This document shows, one piece after another, positions 16,324-25,297 of a DNA stretch of 64,000 bases (its first letter is position 1; every line of letters starts with the position of its first letter). This stretch comes from an uncultured Oscillospiraceae bacterium (lineage in GTDB: Bacteria; Bacillota; Clostridia; Oscillospirales; Acutalibacteraceae). The translations under genes and the position numbers were made by a program. The DNA is taken from contig CABSLQ010000006.1 in the NCBI GenBank assembly GCA_902478605.1, positions 1 through 64,000 of the forward strand, written 5' to 3'. The notes under the pieces are model-generated. The model ran no database searches and was not told the DNA's origin. It worked only from the letters and a program-made list of their open reading frames with translations.

Positions 16324-18686
16324 TTACGAGGACAGCCGCTCGGTCAAGTCGTCGTCTATACAAAACATCCGCGTTTCACCCTTATGCAAATCCAGCTCCA
16401 GGCTCTGCAAATTCCGGCCGTAATACCGCATTTCATAGACCTCGTACGGATTACAGGGCGACGGAAACCGGATGGTGTGCCGGCCGGTATAGGCGGCATG
16501 CAGCGTAACAAAGCCCGCCCCGGCATACAGGCAGTCATCGTCCGTGTTATAGAGATGGCAGCCCGCATACAGCGCCAAAGAGGCCAGCAGTTCGCTGCGC
16601 AGGATGTGGGAGGCGCAGTAGACGCTGGTCCAGCGCTTGCGATGAAGGAGCAGCCGCCCGCCGGCGGCTGCTCCTTCATCGCAAGCGCGGGCAGGCCGTT
16701 GATGCAGTACCGTCCCAGCACCTCCGCTTCCGGATCGTCGATGCAGAACCAGGGGTTGGCATGCGGCGCCATCAGTTCACCCGGCCCGGGCCACACATTG
16801 CTGTGCACATCACGGTCAATATACCCGTACAGCCGGTCGCGATCGCCCAGCCGCAGAGCGGGATGCGGTTCAGCGATCAGCCTGAACCGCGGCGACATGG
16901 TCTGATCCAGGCGCCTCACATGCATACCGGTCAATTCCTCGATGTGGGCATTGTCCATGCGGCGCTCCCTTCCGGGGTTGATAAAGCCGGGGGCATACAG
17001 CCAGACCACGACCGTCCCGTTGCGCGACGCCTTACGGCGGATGCTCTCTCTTTCCGCGTCGGTCAGACAAAAGAGGTTGATCATGACGTACAGCTTATAG
17101 TCGGGCATATCCTCCCGTGCCATATCGTTGTGAAAATAGTAATCCACCGGCGCCCCGATGCGTCCCAAATCGGAGGTGCGGTAATAGTCGAGCATGTAGG
17201 CATTGGTATACTGCGACACATAGTGGATACTCTCCTGATCGTAAATCAGGGCAATTTCGCTCCGTTTGCGGCCTGCACGGACACAGGCGGAGCGGGCGAT
17301 TTGCTGCTGACGGGCAAACAGGCGGTAGAATGCCTCGTGCTCGTACCGGCCGCCGTGCAGATGCTGATCAAACCACCAGGCAAAGGTATCTTCACAGATA
17401 TTGCGTGCAAAATCCCGCTTGAGCGTGTTCAGCGCGTCGTCGAGTTCATACAGCCGCATGCCGTCGCGGTAGAAATCGTTTTCCAAATGGGTGCGGCTGT
17501 CCTCCTCCGCGATAAAGAACTGGCCGCGCAGCCGGAAGGAATCCTGCATTTGCCGGCCCGCCACATAGCCGCCCGGCTCCCGGTTGTTGTACACACCGGG
17601 GGAGGCAAGAAAATCCACCAGCCCGCTGTCCAGTATGCGCAGCGTGGCCCCCGCTGTGCTGAGATCGAAATAGTTGGTGCAGCCATAGGACCCGTAAAAT
17701 GCACCCACCAGCTTGTGCGGATACCAGGTCTTGAGCTTATCGGCAAAATACAGGATGGAATTGGCCGTGCCGGCATGCCAGGCCTGATAGAAGTCGGCGA
17801 CCCGCCGCCCCACGTCGTCGTTTAAGAACACGCCCAGATGGGTGCCGTGGGACGGGTTGTCATCCACCGTCTGATCCACCAGCCGGTCGGCGCTTTCATA
17901 CAGGTGCATGGCCTGCACAATTTCCTCATCCACCCAGGTATACGCCCGTTCCTCCAGGGACGGAATGGCGGGATGGGCAAAGCTGGCGTCCGGCATGCCC
18001 CATGCCGCCCGCAGCGACGCTTCATCGCCGTACTTCTCTTTAAGAAAGCGGCCGAATTCCCGCTGAAAGGCGGGCGAACAGTCGGCCACGCGGTTGCAGG
18101 CCACATCGCTCAGTCCGGTGACGTAATACCATTCCGACGTGCCGCCCGCCGCCAGGAAATAGCCGGCGATGCGATCGCCGAACCATTGCTGATCCGCGCG
18201 CTCGCAGAAGGCTTTCAGCGCTTTGGCCGCATCCTCCCGCCATGCATCGGAGCACAGCGAATACATGCCGGGCAGCGTTTGTGAATGGACCTCCGACTGC
18301 ACAATGGCGGGGATCGTGCCGCCGTCACTGTACCGCATGATATCGTCGGGATGCGCCTCCACCCACTCTACGGGCGGATGCAGGCCGATCCGCACGATGA
18401 CATACGCGTCGGGCACATTTTTCAACAGCCTAGTCATATCCGTACAGAACTTGGAGAAGCCGCCCGGCTCTTCCCGTTCAGTCCCATCGTCGCCGACAAC
18501 GTGCCTGGGCGGATCCAGCCAGTCGGTATTGGCCATGACAAAAAACAGCCGGATCCCCGCCTCGCCCAGTTTGCGCAGGTAAGCCGGCTTCTCCAGATAG
18601 GTGGTCATGGCCATGGGCGTAATCGGCTGCCCGTCAATGTGGATCACCGGTTCCCCGTTTACCCGTTCAATGCTTGCGTGACACAT
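16324..18686 (-). pseudogene. GH42-like glycoside hydrolase, frameshifted near the C-terminus
   Basis: An intracellular hydrolase-like protein (no signal peptide) of about 780 residues, similar in layout to beta-galactosidase-type GH42/clan GH-A enzymes. It has an N-terminal VIHIDGQPITPMAMTTY strand, a TIM-barrel-like region with GGTSEWYYV and a candidate nucleophile region FIAEEDSRTH, then an alpha/beta domain. The first frame runs from 18686 to a 26-base inverted repeat at 16633-16688. After it, sensible sequence (SVYCASHILRSELLASLALY, ending LTERLSS) continues in another frame to 16324, while the original frame turns into Pro/Ser/Arg-rich nonsense. Either the gene is broken or the assembly is wrong here. 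Family confidence is moderate. Confidence 0.7.
16633..16688. repeat. perfect 26-base inverted repeat with 4-base loop inside a coding region
   Basis: Bases 16633-16658 and 16663-16688 are exact reverse complements separated by CGCC. The repeat lies in the hydrolase gene and coincides with its frameshift. There is no T-run, so it is not a terminator. Confidence 0.9.
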
Positions 18687-18727
18687 GGTACTCCTTCCAC
18701 CTTTCTCCGCTGCTGCAGTATACCCTT

Positions 18728-18755
18728 AATATAGCAAGCCTCCCTAAAAAAACAA
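18728..18755 (-). promoter_or_regulatory. promoter of the GH42-like gene
   Basis: Minus strand TTGTTT (18755-18750), 16 bases, TATATT (18733-18728) with a TGC extension before the -10. GGAAGGAG precedes the ATG at 18686. Confidence 0.5.
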
Positions 18756-19002
18756 GCCAAATAATTGCGGAGTTCGAGGAAACATACAGTAAAAAATTGA
18801 TATAAAAGGACGGCGGGCGATTCCCGTGTTCCGAAGAACGGGAGAATCCACCCGCCGCTGCTTACGAGTCTACAGGCGCGCAGAGCCGGAAAGAGGCGGC
18901 GCTGCGCACAGGGAAACCTGTAACCATAAAAAATCGCCGCGGCCACCCATATGGCCACGGCGATTTGCGTTGTATGGACGAAAAAACCTTCCGGGGTCGA
19001 AC
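18756..19002. other. gene-free structured region
   Basis: No gene was found in the roughly 365 bases between the hydrolase and tRNA-Thr. The DNA can fold into several stems: an imperfect long hairpin at about 18811-18857 (CGGCGGG/CCCGCCG outer arms), a GCGC-rich stem at about 18873-18905, a small ACAGG-GAAA-CCTGT stem at 18906-18919, and a strong hairpin at 18929-18967 (AAATCGCCG/CGGCGATTT) with TTTTTT on the minus strand. The last looks like a second leftward terminator. Whether the rest is a small RNA is unknown. Confidence 0.45.
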
Positions 19003-19005
19003 CAC

Positions 19006-19044
19006 AAAAAAAGCCGGCCGGCAACGCATCACGAATTGCCGGCC
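19006..19044 (-). terminator. tRNA-Thr terminator
   Basis: GGCCGGCAA (19016-19024) pairs with TTGCCGGCC (19036-19044); seven Ts follow on the minus strand, directly behind the tRNA. Confidence 0.85.
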
Positions 19045-19051
19045 GCGGGTC

Positions 19052-19127
19052 TGGAGCTACTGATCCGATTCGAACGGACGACCTGCTCATTACGAGTGAG
19101 CTGCTCTACCAGCTGAGCCACAGTAGC
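19052..19127 (-). tRNA. tRNA-Thr (anticodon CGT)
   Basis: The 76-base minus-strand sequence folds as a cloverleaf. The acceptor is GCTACTG/CAGTAGC with an encoded CCA, the D arm is GCTC-AGCTGGTA-GAGC, the anticodon stem GCTCA/TGAGC encloses CTCGTAA (anticodon CGT), and the T arm is GTCCG-TTCGAAT-CGGAT. Confidence 0.96.
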
Positions 19128-19179
19128 ATATGCACCTTTTTGTTTTCCGGGCCAACGGGACCCTCAAAACATCATATAC

Positions 19180-19208
19180 ATTATACCGATGTGCCCCGCT
19201 TATGTCAA
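19180..19208 (-). promoter_or_regulatory. tRNA-Thr promoter
   Basis: Minus strand TTGACA (19208-19203), 17 bases, TATAAT (19185-19180). It is a perfect consensus promoter about 50 bases ahead of the tRNA. Confidence 0.92.
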
Positions 19209-19282
19209 GCCATTTTTACGCGGTTTTTCGCCGGCTGTATCTCCCCATACGGCCGCCGGAAGGGAAGCCCGTTACAGAGGAT

Positions 19283-19323
19283 AAAACGCAGGCCGTCGTC
19301 GGAAAACCCAACGGCGGCCTGCG
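19283..19323 (-). terminator. terminator of the GH106-like gene
   Basis: CGCAGGCCG (19287-19295) and CGGCCTGCG (19315-19323) form a stem with TTTTA following on the minus strand, downstream of the stop at 19346. Confidence 0.75.
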
Positions 19324-19345
19324 CCTGTTTCCATCTCCCTGGTCG

Positions 19346-22300
19346 TTATGCCCCGTACAGCAGACGAACCGGACCAAGCAGGCCGCTGGTCAGATCCCCC
19401 TTGTATTTGGTGGGGATGGTGTCGTAGTGGTTGGCCAGTGTGTTGTGCACCACCACGTCGATGCGGTTGGCCCCCGGCCCAGCCAGGCCGTCCAGCCGGA
19501 AGGTCCAGTCGGGCGCCGCCTTTATCCCGGCCAGCGTTCCGTTGACATACACCCTTGCCGACGAGACAACATGCCCCAGATCGAGGAGCACAGGGGAGGC
19601 CAGCATCTCCTCGGTGAATTCCACCGTCCTGGCATACCGCATGCCCCCGCTGTACTGACGCAGGCTGTCGATGGTGCTGGTGTCCATCGCCGGCAGTTTT
19701 CCGGTGCCGCAGCGGAGCTTCACCGGTTCGTCCAGTACCGCCCCGCCGTATCGCCCGCGGCTTTCCGTCACCCGGATGGTCACCTCCACCGGCTTTGGAT
19801 TCGGGTGGTTCACCCGGGCGGTGATCCGGCCGTCCTGCGCGGTCAGGGCCGCCTTTTCTTCTCCGATCCACACCTCCACGCCGCAGGGGGTGCGGAGCTC
19901 GAGTGCCTCCAGCGCCGGCGGCGAAAGGAAGGACAGCCTCTCGTCCCGGCATTCGCCCGCATAGGGATCGAAGGGCAGCAGATCCGCGTTGCAGTACCAG
20001 GAGGAGGCCAATTCCTGCTGCGGAACGGCCGTATCCTTCCAGGAAAGCGCCACATAGCCCGCGCCGCAGCGGCGATACACCGCCACCAGCCGGTTGTAGC
20101 CCTTGTGCACGGGCACGCGCGGCGATTCGACCGGTTTGCCGTTCAAATACAGGGCATCCGGCCGGAACTCGCCCATAAGCACATAAGCCGAATCCTCCCG
20201 GTCGCTGTACACATTGGTCACGTATACCGCGCCGAAGCCCTCTTGGTACGGCTCATAGGTGGTGCAGGTGTGCTGTGTCACCGGCACGCCGCATGTCAGA
20301 AAATCATCGTGTACGATCCCCTTAAGCCCATGATAGCCCTGGTGCCCCGGATCGCTGTACAACCCGTACCGCAGCGAAAACGTATGGGGTGCAAACCCAT
20401 CGTTGCAGCCGCGCAGGGCATCGTTCACCGCCGCCTGCAGGGCGTCTTCCCCGGCAAAGGGGCCCGCCTTCAGGAAATAGGTGCCATAGGAGAAAACCGC
20501 TTCCTCCTGTTCCTTTCCCTGTGCCGTATACCGGAACTTGCGCGCCATCGCGCCGAGCTTTTCGTCGGTTGCCGGCAGGAAATAATCCCCGTACCGGTTG
20601 TCAAGGCAGGGCTCCAGCGTGAAATCCCAGTCGCCGTCCAGCGGCATTTCCCGGGACGTGACCGGGTACAGCTGCCCGATGGGAAGCTCGCCCTGCTCGC
20701 TGTCAAAGGCAATGATTTGGAAATCATCCGGCCGGGCGGGCAGCCGCACCCAGGTGCCGTTTTCATCCTCCTGCTGCGGCAGGACATAGCGCCTGCCGTC
20801 CCAGAGGTTCCACAGCGAAGCCTGTCCCTTCGCCCGGAACCGGCACCGCGTTCCCTGCGGGATGCCGCAGAGCATATACAGCTGGGTATCCCCCGCGATA
20901 CGGTGGTTGACCCAAAAGGAATCGACGCCCTCCGGCTCCACATCGGGCGGCACCAGCCGGCTGACCAGCGCAAGCGCCTCCTGCGCGTCTTGGGCAAAGG
21001 TGGCCAGCTCCCGGTACCGGGGCAGCACAGAGGTCAAATCGCCGTCGCTGTGCCGCGGAAGCTCGCCGATGTGGATGACGATGCCGCCCGCCTCGAGAAA
21101 CCGTAGCGCCTTTTCCATGGTGGACATGCGGATCGTGTGCATGTCCGGGATGATGAGCACCGGGTATTCCTCGCCCGCCACACACAGCCTGTCATCCCGG
21201 ATTTCCGCGCGGTCAAGGGACGAAAAATCGATAAAGTCCAAATCCCGTCCTGCGTTAAACAGCGCTTCCGCTGCCGAAAAGGCGGCATAGGCCGCATCGC
21301 CGCCTTCGTCGCCTCCCTCCATCGCCGCTACGGGATACACGATGGCCACGTCGCAGCGGTGAACGCCCTGGCTCATGACGAAGCTCGCCCGCTCCACCGC
21401 CTTCATCAGCGTGCGCATATCCTCCCAGTAGGGCATGCGCCAGCCATTGCAGGGAGGCGCCCACTCCCACCAGCCGCCCTTGGTGGAATAATACAGCCCG
21501 TGCAGGGAAAGCAGGTTCTGCCCGCCGGTATAGTTGCGCACAAGCGCATCGGTCAGCTGCGCCGTGTTGGTGGCCCAGCCGCTGCTGTGGAAGCCTTCCA
21601 GCCAGACGCGCGGCCGCTGATACAGATGGGCAATGGAGCTGGCCACCTTGTTCTTCACCACATGCGACTCGAGACAGGGCTGGTCGCAGCCCGGCCCCTG
21701 ATTAAAGCACACGGTACGGAAATAGTCGCCGAATTCGGTCAGAATGCAGCCCCGTCCGCCGTGATCGCAGCCGTAAATCATGCCGTGGCTTTCATGCCAG
21801 TCGAAGAGCGGGCCAAAATAGCGTTCTGCCTCCAGCTGCACGATGACATCGTAATAATCGAGGCGGGTTTTATAGGGATTCTCTCCCGTATCCGTGAAAA
21901 TCTCTTCCAGATGGGGACCAATGTCATAGCCCTTGCGGCGTCGGAATTCCTCCGCAAAGTCGTCGCACCACAGATTGCCGCTGATATTGAACTCCAGCTC
22001 ATCCGAGAAGAAGAAATTGAGGCCCCGGCCCGATTCGCCGGGGAACCGGCGTTCGAATTCCCCGAAAAAGGTATCGACCAGCTCCCGTCCGGCCAGCGGG
22101 TGGATTGGGTTATAGCTGTGCTCCACGGTTGTGACAACCACCTGCATGCCGCCCTGGTCATCCGGAACGTATTCGAGCTTTTGGCCCGTGATTTCGGGAT
22201 GCCGGCGCAGAATATCGTCGGTATATTTCCCCTGGCCCGGCTTGCCCAGCGTATAGTCGCTCAGGCTGATGCTCATGCCGCGTTTTTTGCATTCCTCCAG

Positions 22301-22558
22301 GAACCAGCCGACGAGCTCCCACCATTCCTCCGTGAAAAGATCCGGATCGCTTTGATAGGTCAGCCCGCAGCCCAGGCCGCCTTCATCGGAATGCGCATAA
22401 TTGATCTGCAGCCCGCTGATACCGTGGCCTTCCAGCTGATCAAGCTGCCAGAGGATGCGCTCCTTATCCAGCTTATCCCCCATCCACCAGTAAAAGGGGA
22501 CGCAGCCGTAGCCGGCAGGCGGCGTGACAAGCCCCTGCCGCAGCTGTTCGCTGTTCAT
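19346..22558 (-). CDS. GH106-like alpha-L-rhamnosidase
   Basis: A 1070-residue glycoside hydrolase without a signal peptide. It opens with PPAGYGCVPFYWWMGDKLDK and a region ending GISGLQINYAH, the start pattern of GH106-type rhamnosidases. It continues through a TIM-barrel-like region (FFFSDELEFN, which holds a candidate catalytic Glu) and a Rossmann-like segment (YPVLIIPDMHTIR). It ends in C-terminal beta-sandwich domains (PLDGDWDFTLEP, GHVVSSARVYVNGTLAG, NRIDVVVHNTLANHY) of the galactose-binding type. The ATG at 22558 has AAAGGAAGGA upstream; the longer reading from 22594 lacks one. Its transcript probably starts at 22736 and reads through a fucosidase-like remnant. Substrate specificity is inferred. 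Confidence 0.8.
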   Translation of the reverse strand: MNSEQLRQGLVTPPAGYGCVPFYWWMGDKLDKERILWQLDQLEGHGISGLQINYAHSDEGGLGCGLTYQSDPDLFTEEWWELVGWFLEECKKRGMSISLSDYTLGKPGQGKYTDDILRRHPEITGQKLEYVPDDQGGMQVVVTTVEHSYNPIHPLAGRELVDTFFGEFERRFPGESGRGLNFFFSDELEFNISGNLWCDDFAEEFRRRKGYDIGPHLEEIFTDTGENPYKTRLDYYDVIVQLEAERYFGPLFDWHESHGMIYGCDHGGRGCILTEFGDYFRTVCFNQGPGCDQPCLESHVVKNKVASSIAHLYQRPRVWLEGFHSSGWATNTAQLTDALVRNYTGGQNLLSLHGLYYSTKGGWWEWAPPCNGWRMPYWEDMRTLMKAVERASFVMSQGVHRCDVAIVYPVAAMEGGDEGGDAAYAAFSAAEALFNAGRDLDFIDFSSLDRAEIRDDRLCVAGEEYPVLIIPDMHTIRMSTMEKALRFLEAGGIVIHIGELPRHSDGDLTSVLPRYRELATFAQDAQEALALVSRLVPPDVEPEGVDSFWVNHRIAGDTQLYMLCGIPQGTRCRFRAKGQASLWNLWDGRRYVLPQQEDENGTWVRLPARPDDFQIIAFDSEQGELPIGQLYPVTSREMPLDGDWDFTLEPCLDNRYGDYFLPATDEKLGAMARKFRYTAQGKEQEEAVFSYGTYFLKAGPFAGEDALQAAVNDALRGCNDGFAPHTFSLRYGLYSDPGHQGYHGLKGIVHDDFLTCGVPVTQHTCTTYEPYQEGFGAVYVTNVYSDREDSAYVLMGEFRPDALYLNGKPVESPRVPVHKGYNRLVAVYRRCGAGYVALSWKDTAVPQQELASSWYCNADLLPFDPYAGECRDERLSFLSPPALEALELRTPCGVEVWIGEEKAALTAQDGRITARVNHPNPKPVEVTIRVTESRGRYGGAVLDEPVKLRCGTGKLPAMDTSTIDSLRQYSGGMRYARTVEFTEEMLASPVLLDLGHVVSSARVYVNGTLAGIKAAPDWTFRLDGLAGPGANRIDVVVHNTLANHYDTIPTKYKGDLTSGLLGPVRLLYGA

Positions 22559-22577
22559 ACTGTTCCTTCCTTTCTGA

Positions 22578-22730
22578 TTAAAGAAGATCGCCATACACCA
22601 GGATATCCTTCATCAGCACCTCATCCCGCGCGGCGGTGACGGTGACGAGGAAGGCCTGCGTCTGCGTATCGGCCGGCATGGGGCAAATCTGCTTGTGGCC
22701 TATGGTAAAGCCGGCATACCGGCAGGCTTT
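22578..22730 (-). pseudogene. 3' remnant of a probable alpha-L-fucosidase (GH29-like) gene
   Basis: About 50 codons in one minus-strand frame end at TAA (22580-22578), 20 bases before the GH106-like start. The peptide contains GFTIGHKQI and, after a gap, VTVTAARDEVLMKDILVYGD, which resembles the C-terminal end of GH29 fucosidases (IGxKRI followed by a short beta-strand ending in a tyrosine). No start codon with a ribosome site remains, and the leftward promoter sits immediately upstream, so everything 5' of this has been deleted. The family call is by eye and moderate. Confidence 0.55.
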
Positions 22731-22742
22731 TTCCTCCCTTGC

Positions 22743-22771
22743 AGTATACCGGCCGCCGTCAAATCAGTCAA
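22743..22771 (-). promoter_or_regulatory. promoter upstream of the remnant and GH106-like gene
   Basis: Minus strand TTGACT (22771-22766), 17 bases, TATACT (22748-22743), followed by AGGGAGG at about 22738-22731. The spacing suggests the original operon promoter and ribosome site were kept when the first gene was lost. Confidence 0.75.
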
Positions 22772-23126
22772 CGCCGGATCGTGCACAGAAAGGCAGCAAT
22801 TGTGTTTAAAACAGGAAATATTCCGCGCCAAACGTCAATATTTTATGGATTATAAGCACGATACTTGTTTCCTTTGACCAAAACGGCATTGTAAAATATA
22901 ACATGTCAGCCCGTGAGCGCTTTGCCTTTTTGAGTAAATTACATATTTTTTCTCCGGGCGTTCTGGGGTCTCCTTATATTCAAAGAAGAAAGGGAGAATG
23001 GCATTGTACCAAAAACCAAGCGCCTGCCTTTGGCGATAAGCCTGTTGCTGCCGGCCAGATTGTGCCATAAACAATGCCCAGATGGCAAATCTGACAACAT
23101 AAGCGACAGAAAAAGGGGCGAATTAC
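22772..23126. other. divergent intergenic region
   Basis: A 355-base gene-free stretch between the leftward rhamnosidase promoter and the rightward lipoprotein gene. It contains a rightward promoter at 22874-22902 and a leader of about 220 bases with short stems, but no recognisable riboswitch. AAAAAGGGGC precedes the 23127 start. Confidence 0.5.
22874..22902 (+). promoter_or_regulatory. promoter of the DUF4855 lipoprotein gene
   Basis: TTGACC (22874-22879), 17 bases, TATAAC (22897-22902). It would give a leader of roughly 215 bases. Confidence 0.65.
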
Positions 23127-24422
23127 ATGACCGAAACCATCCTTTTGCGCCGGCTTCTCGTGGCTGTTCTGACGGCGGCGATGCTTTTTGTCCTGGGCGG
23201 CTGCGGCAGGGGCGATGTGCCCCTTTCCGGCGTGAGCAGCGATCCCGCGGCCGAATCGACCGTCTCGACAGATGCAACCGATACGACCGCATCAACAGCC
23301 ACCACGGCATCGGCCGATACCACGAGCACAACCACCGCGGCGACCACCAAAGCGACCACGGCCAAGCCAACCACGACGACCACCCAGGCCCCCACTACCA
23401 CGACCACCCAGGCCGCTCCCACCGAATATACCAATCCCTACGGCGTGTATGACGTGATCAAAACCTATATAGGGAGCAACGCCATCACCGAACGGCAGCT
23501 GCTGCCCAGCGTAGCCTATACGGTAGACGATACGATCGTCGATACGATGTTTGACTCCTTCATCTTTTTGCCCAGCCCCGTCCATATCTACAGCGGTATC
23601 TTCACCAATCAGGAAGCCTGGCAAGATTGGATCGACGAGTATACTTTCCTGGACGGCAAAAACATGGACGCCCTCGAAGCCGGCACGGGCGAAACCAAAA
23701 AGGCGCTGGGACGGAGCGATTACAAGACAAACGCCTTTGTTACGCTCATCAATCCCGATCCGGAAAACATCGGCAACTTCGGCGAACTGAACGGCCGGGA
23801 GCTCGATTTCAACAACGAAGAGGATCGGTATGAGGCACTCAAATGGATGGTGGACGAATACATCGCCAAGTTCAATTCCAAGAATTATCAGAACGTGCGT
23901 CTGGCCGGCTTCTACTGGTTTGACGAGTATCTCGAGGTGGACAGAGATAAGGCGCTGCTCAATCGGATCACCGATTACATCCGATCCAAGGGGTATATCA
24001 CCATCTATTCCGCCTTCCACCGGTCGGAGGGGTACGACAGATGGAAGGAGTGCGGCATTGACCTCGCCTCGATGCAGTCCAACTACTTCCCGAGCGAGCC
24101 GAACGCTCCCAACAACGGCCCCATCAGCCGCCTGACCGACACCGCGGCGATCGCCCAGCTGCGCGACATGGGCATCGAGCTCGAACTGGATAACCAGGCC
24201 AAGAAGATGGGCATTACCGGCTTCAAGCAGACGCTGCAGGTGGGCGTGCGGACTGGCTATATGAACGGGTACCACGTGTATTATTTCAGCAGCGGCCCCG
24301 ACGCCGTGTATACGGTGGAAAGGCACCGCGATCCCTATTTCCGTTCGGTGTACGACGAGCTGTACAAGTTCATCAAGCGCACCCTCACGCTGGACGAGAT
24401 CCAAATCGATCTGAGCGAATAA
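23127..24422 (+). CDS. DUF4855-like lipoprotein
   Basis: A 431-residue lipoprotein. A signal peptide with lipobox LGGC places the acylated Cys near residue 26. It is followed by a Thr/Ala-rich linker of about 70 residues that spans the wall, then a globular domain (about 105-425). The domain has the DUF4855 pattern: MFDSFIFLPSP, ALKWMVDEYIAKF, VRLAGFYWFDEY, IYSAFHRSEGYDRWKECGID and MQSNYFP, with a C-terminal VYDELYKFIK. DUF4855 looks like a TIM-barrel glycoside hydrolase fold; no activity is assumed here. It leads a row of exported, probably glycan-active proteins (24526-28058) and shares its Thr-rich linker style with two of them. Confidence 0.8.
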   Translation: MTETILLRRLLVAVLTAAMLFVLGGCGRGDVPLSGVSSDPAAESTVSTDATDTTASTATTASADTTSTTTAATTKATTAKPTTTTTQAPTTTTTQAAPTEYTNPYGVYDVIKTYIGSNAITERQLLPSVAYTVDDTIVDTMFDSFIFLPSPVHIYSGIFTNQEAWQDWIDEYTFLDGKNMDALEAGTGETKKALGRSDYKTNAFVTLINPDPENIGNFGELNGRELDFNNEEDRYEALKWMVDEYIAKFNSKNYQNVRLAGFYWFDEYLEVDRDKALLNRITDYIRSKGYITIYSAFHRSEGYDRWKECGIDLASMQSNYFPSEPNAPNNGPISRLTDTAAIAQLRDMGIELELDNQAKKMGITGFKQTLQVGVRTGYMNGYHVYYFSSGPDAVYTVERHRDPYFRSVYDELYKFIKRTLTLDEIQIDLSE

Positions 24423-24525
24423 TCCGATACCAAGGAGCCGGGGAGGACTTGCCATGCCCGTGCAGGGCAACTGAACAGCCGGGCATGCGGTCCCGGAACA
24501 TCCCGGCAGAAAAGGAGACAGCAGC

Positions 24526-25140
24526 ATGAAGGTTTTGTTTCAGGGGGACAGCATCACCGACGCGGGGCGGGATCGCGCCGACCCGGACAGCCTGGGCGGC
24601 GGCTATGTGCCATACACCGTGCAGGAACTGCGCGCACGGTTTCCCGGGCGGGACTTCACCTTTATCAACCGCGGCGTCAGCGGTGACCGCACCATGGATA
24701 TGCTGGCACGCTGGCAGGAGGATTGTATTGCCATCCAGCCGGATGTGGTTTCGATTCTGATCGGTGTCAACGATACGCTGCACGGTCTTGGGACAAACGA
24801 GCATCTGATGACGGCGGAAGAGACGGAAGAAAATTACCGCCGCGTGCTGGAGGAAACCCGGGACCATACACGGGCCAAAATCCTGATTATGGAACCGTAT
24901 TTCCTGCATGCGCGGCCGGAAATCGACGATTGGCGGGAGAGCCTGAACGCCAAAATCATGGTAACGCGTCGCCTGGCGCGGGAGTTTGCCGACGCCTATG
25001 TGCCGCTGGACGGGCTGTTTGCGGCCGCATCGGTGCAGCATGAACCGGCCTATTGGGCGGGGGATGGCGTGCATCCTTCCCTATACGGGGTGCAGCTGAT
25101 CGCCCGGCATTGCGCCGAAGCGCTTGCCGCCCTGCTGTAA
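24526..25140 (+). CDS. SGNH/GDSL hydrolase, cytoplasmic
   Basis: A 204-residue SGNH-type esterase with no signal peptide. The four blocks are present: the nucleophile Ser in QGDSITDAG (residues 6-14), the oxyanion Gly in NRGVSGDRT, Asn in IGVND, and the Asp-His pair in GDGVHPS. Enzymes of this size in glycan loci often deacetylate imported oligosaccharides. The ATG follows AAAAGGAGA at good spacing. The gap to the previous gene is 103 bases, with a small GCCGGGCAT-type stem but no clear terminator, so co-transcription with the DUF4855 gene is likely. Confidence 0.88.
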   Translation: MKVLFQGDSITDAGRDRADPDSLGGGYVPYTVQELRARFPGRDFTFINRGVSGDRTMDMLARWQEDCIAIQPDVVSILIGVNDTLHGLGTNEHLMTAEETEENYRRVLEETRDHTRAKILIMEPYFLHARPEIDDWRESLNAKIMVTRRLAREFADAYVPLDGLFAAASVQHEPAYWAGDGVHPSLYGVQLIARHCAEALAALL

Positions 25141-25215
25141 CACAGGCAGGTGCCGCACGGCATGCCGGCGTCAAGGGATTTCTTGCACACCGGAACGTTA
25201 TCCCCTCCGTATCCC

Positions 25216-25251
25216 GCCGAAACAGCTCCCGCCAGACGGGGCTGTTTCGGC
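25216..25251 (+). other. hairpin between the two SGNH genes
   Basis: GCCGAAACAGC and GCTGTTTCGGC arms form a long stem with no T-run after it. It may stabilise or partly terminate the message between the cytoplasmic esterase and the lipoprotein. Confidence 0.5.
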
Positions 25252-25297
25252 ATAAAGGCCAATCGCTTACCCAAAGCACAGAAAGGATGGAGCGCCC

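Noticed and set aside
17117..18734. Open frames on the plus strand across the GH42-like gene
   Set aside because: They mirror the minus-strand hydrolase, have no family similarity and no ribosome sites.
18811..18919. SRP RNA or 6S RNA in the structured region
   Set aside because: No SRP tetraloop motif (GGAAG in the SRP context) and no 6S-type open bubble with long flanking stems could be assembled.
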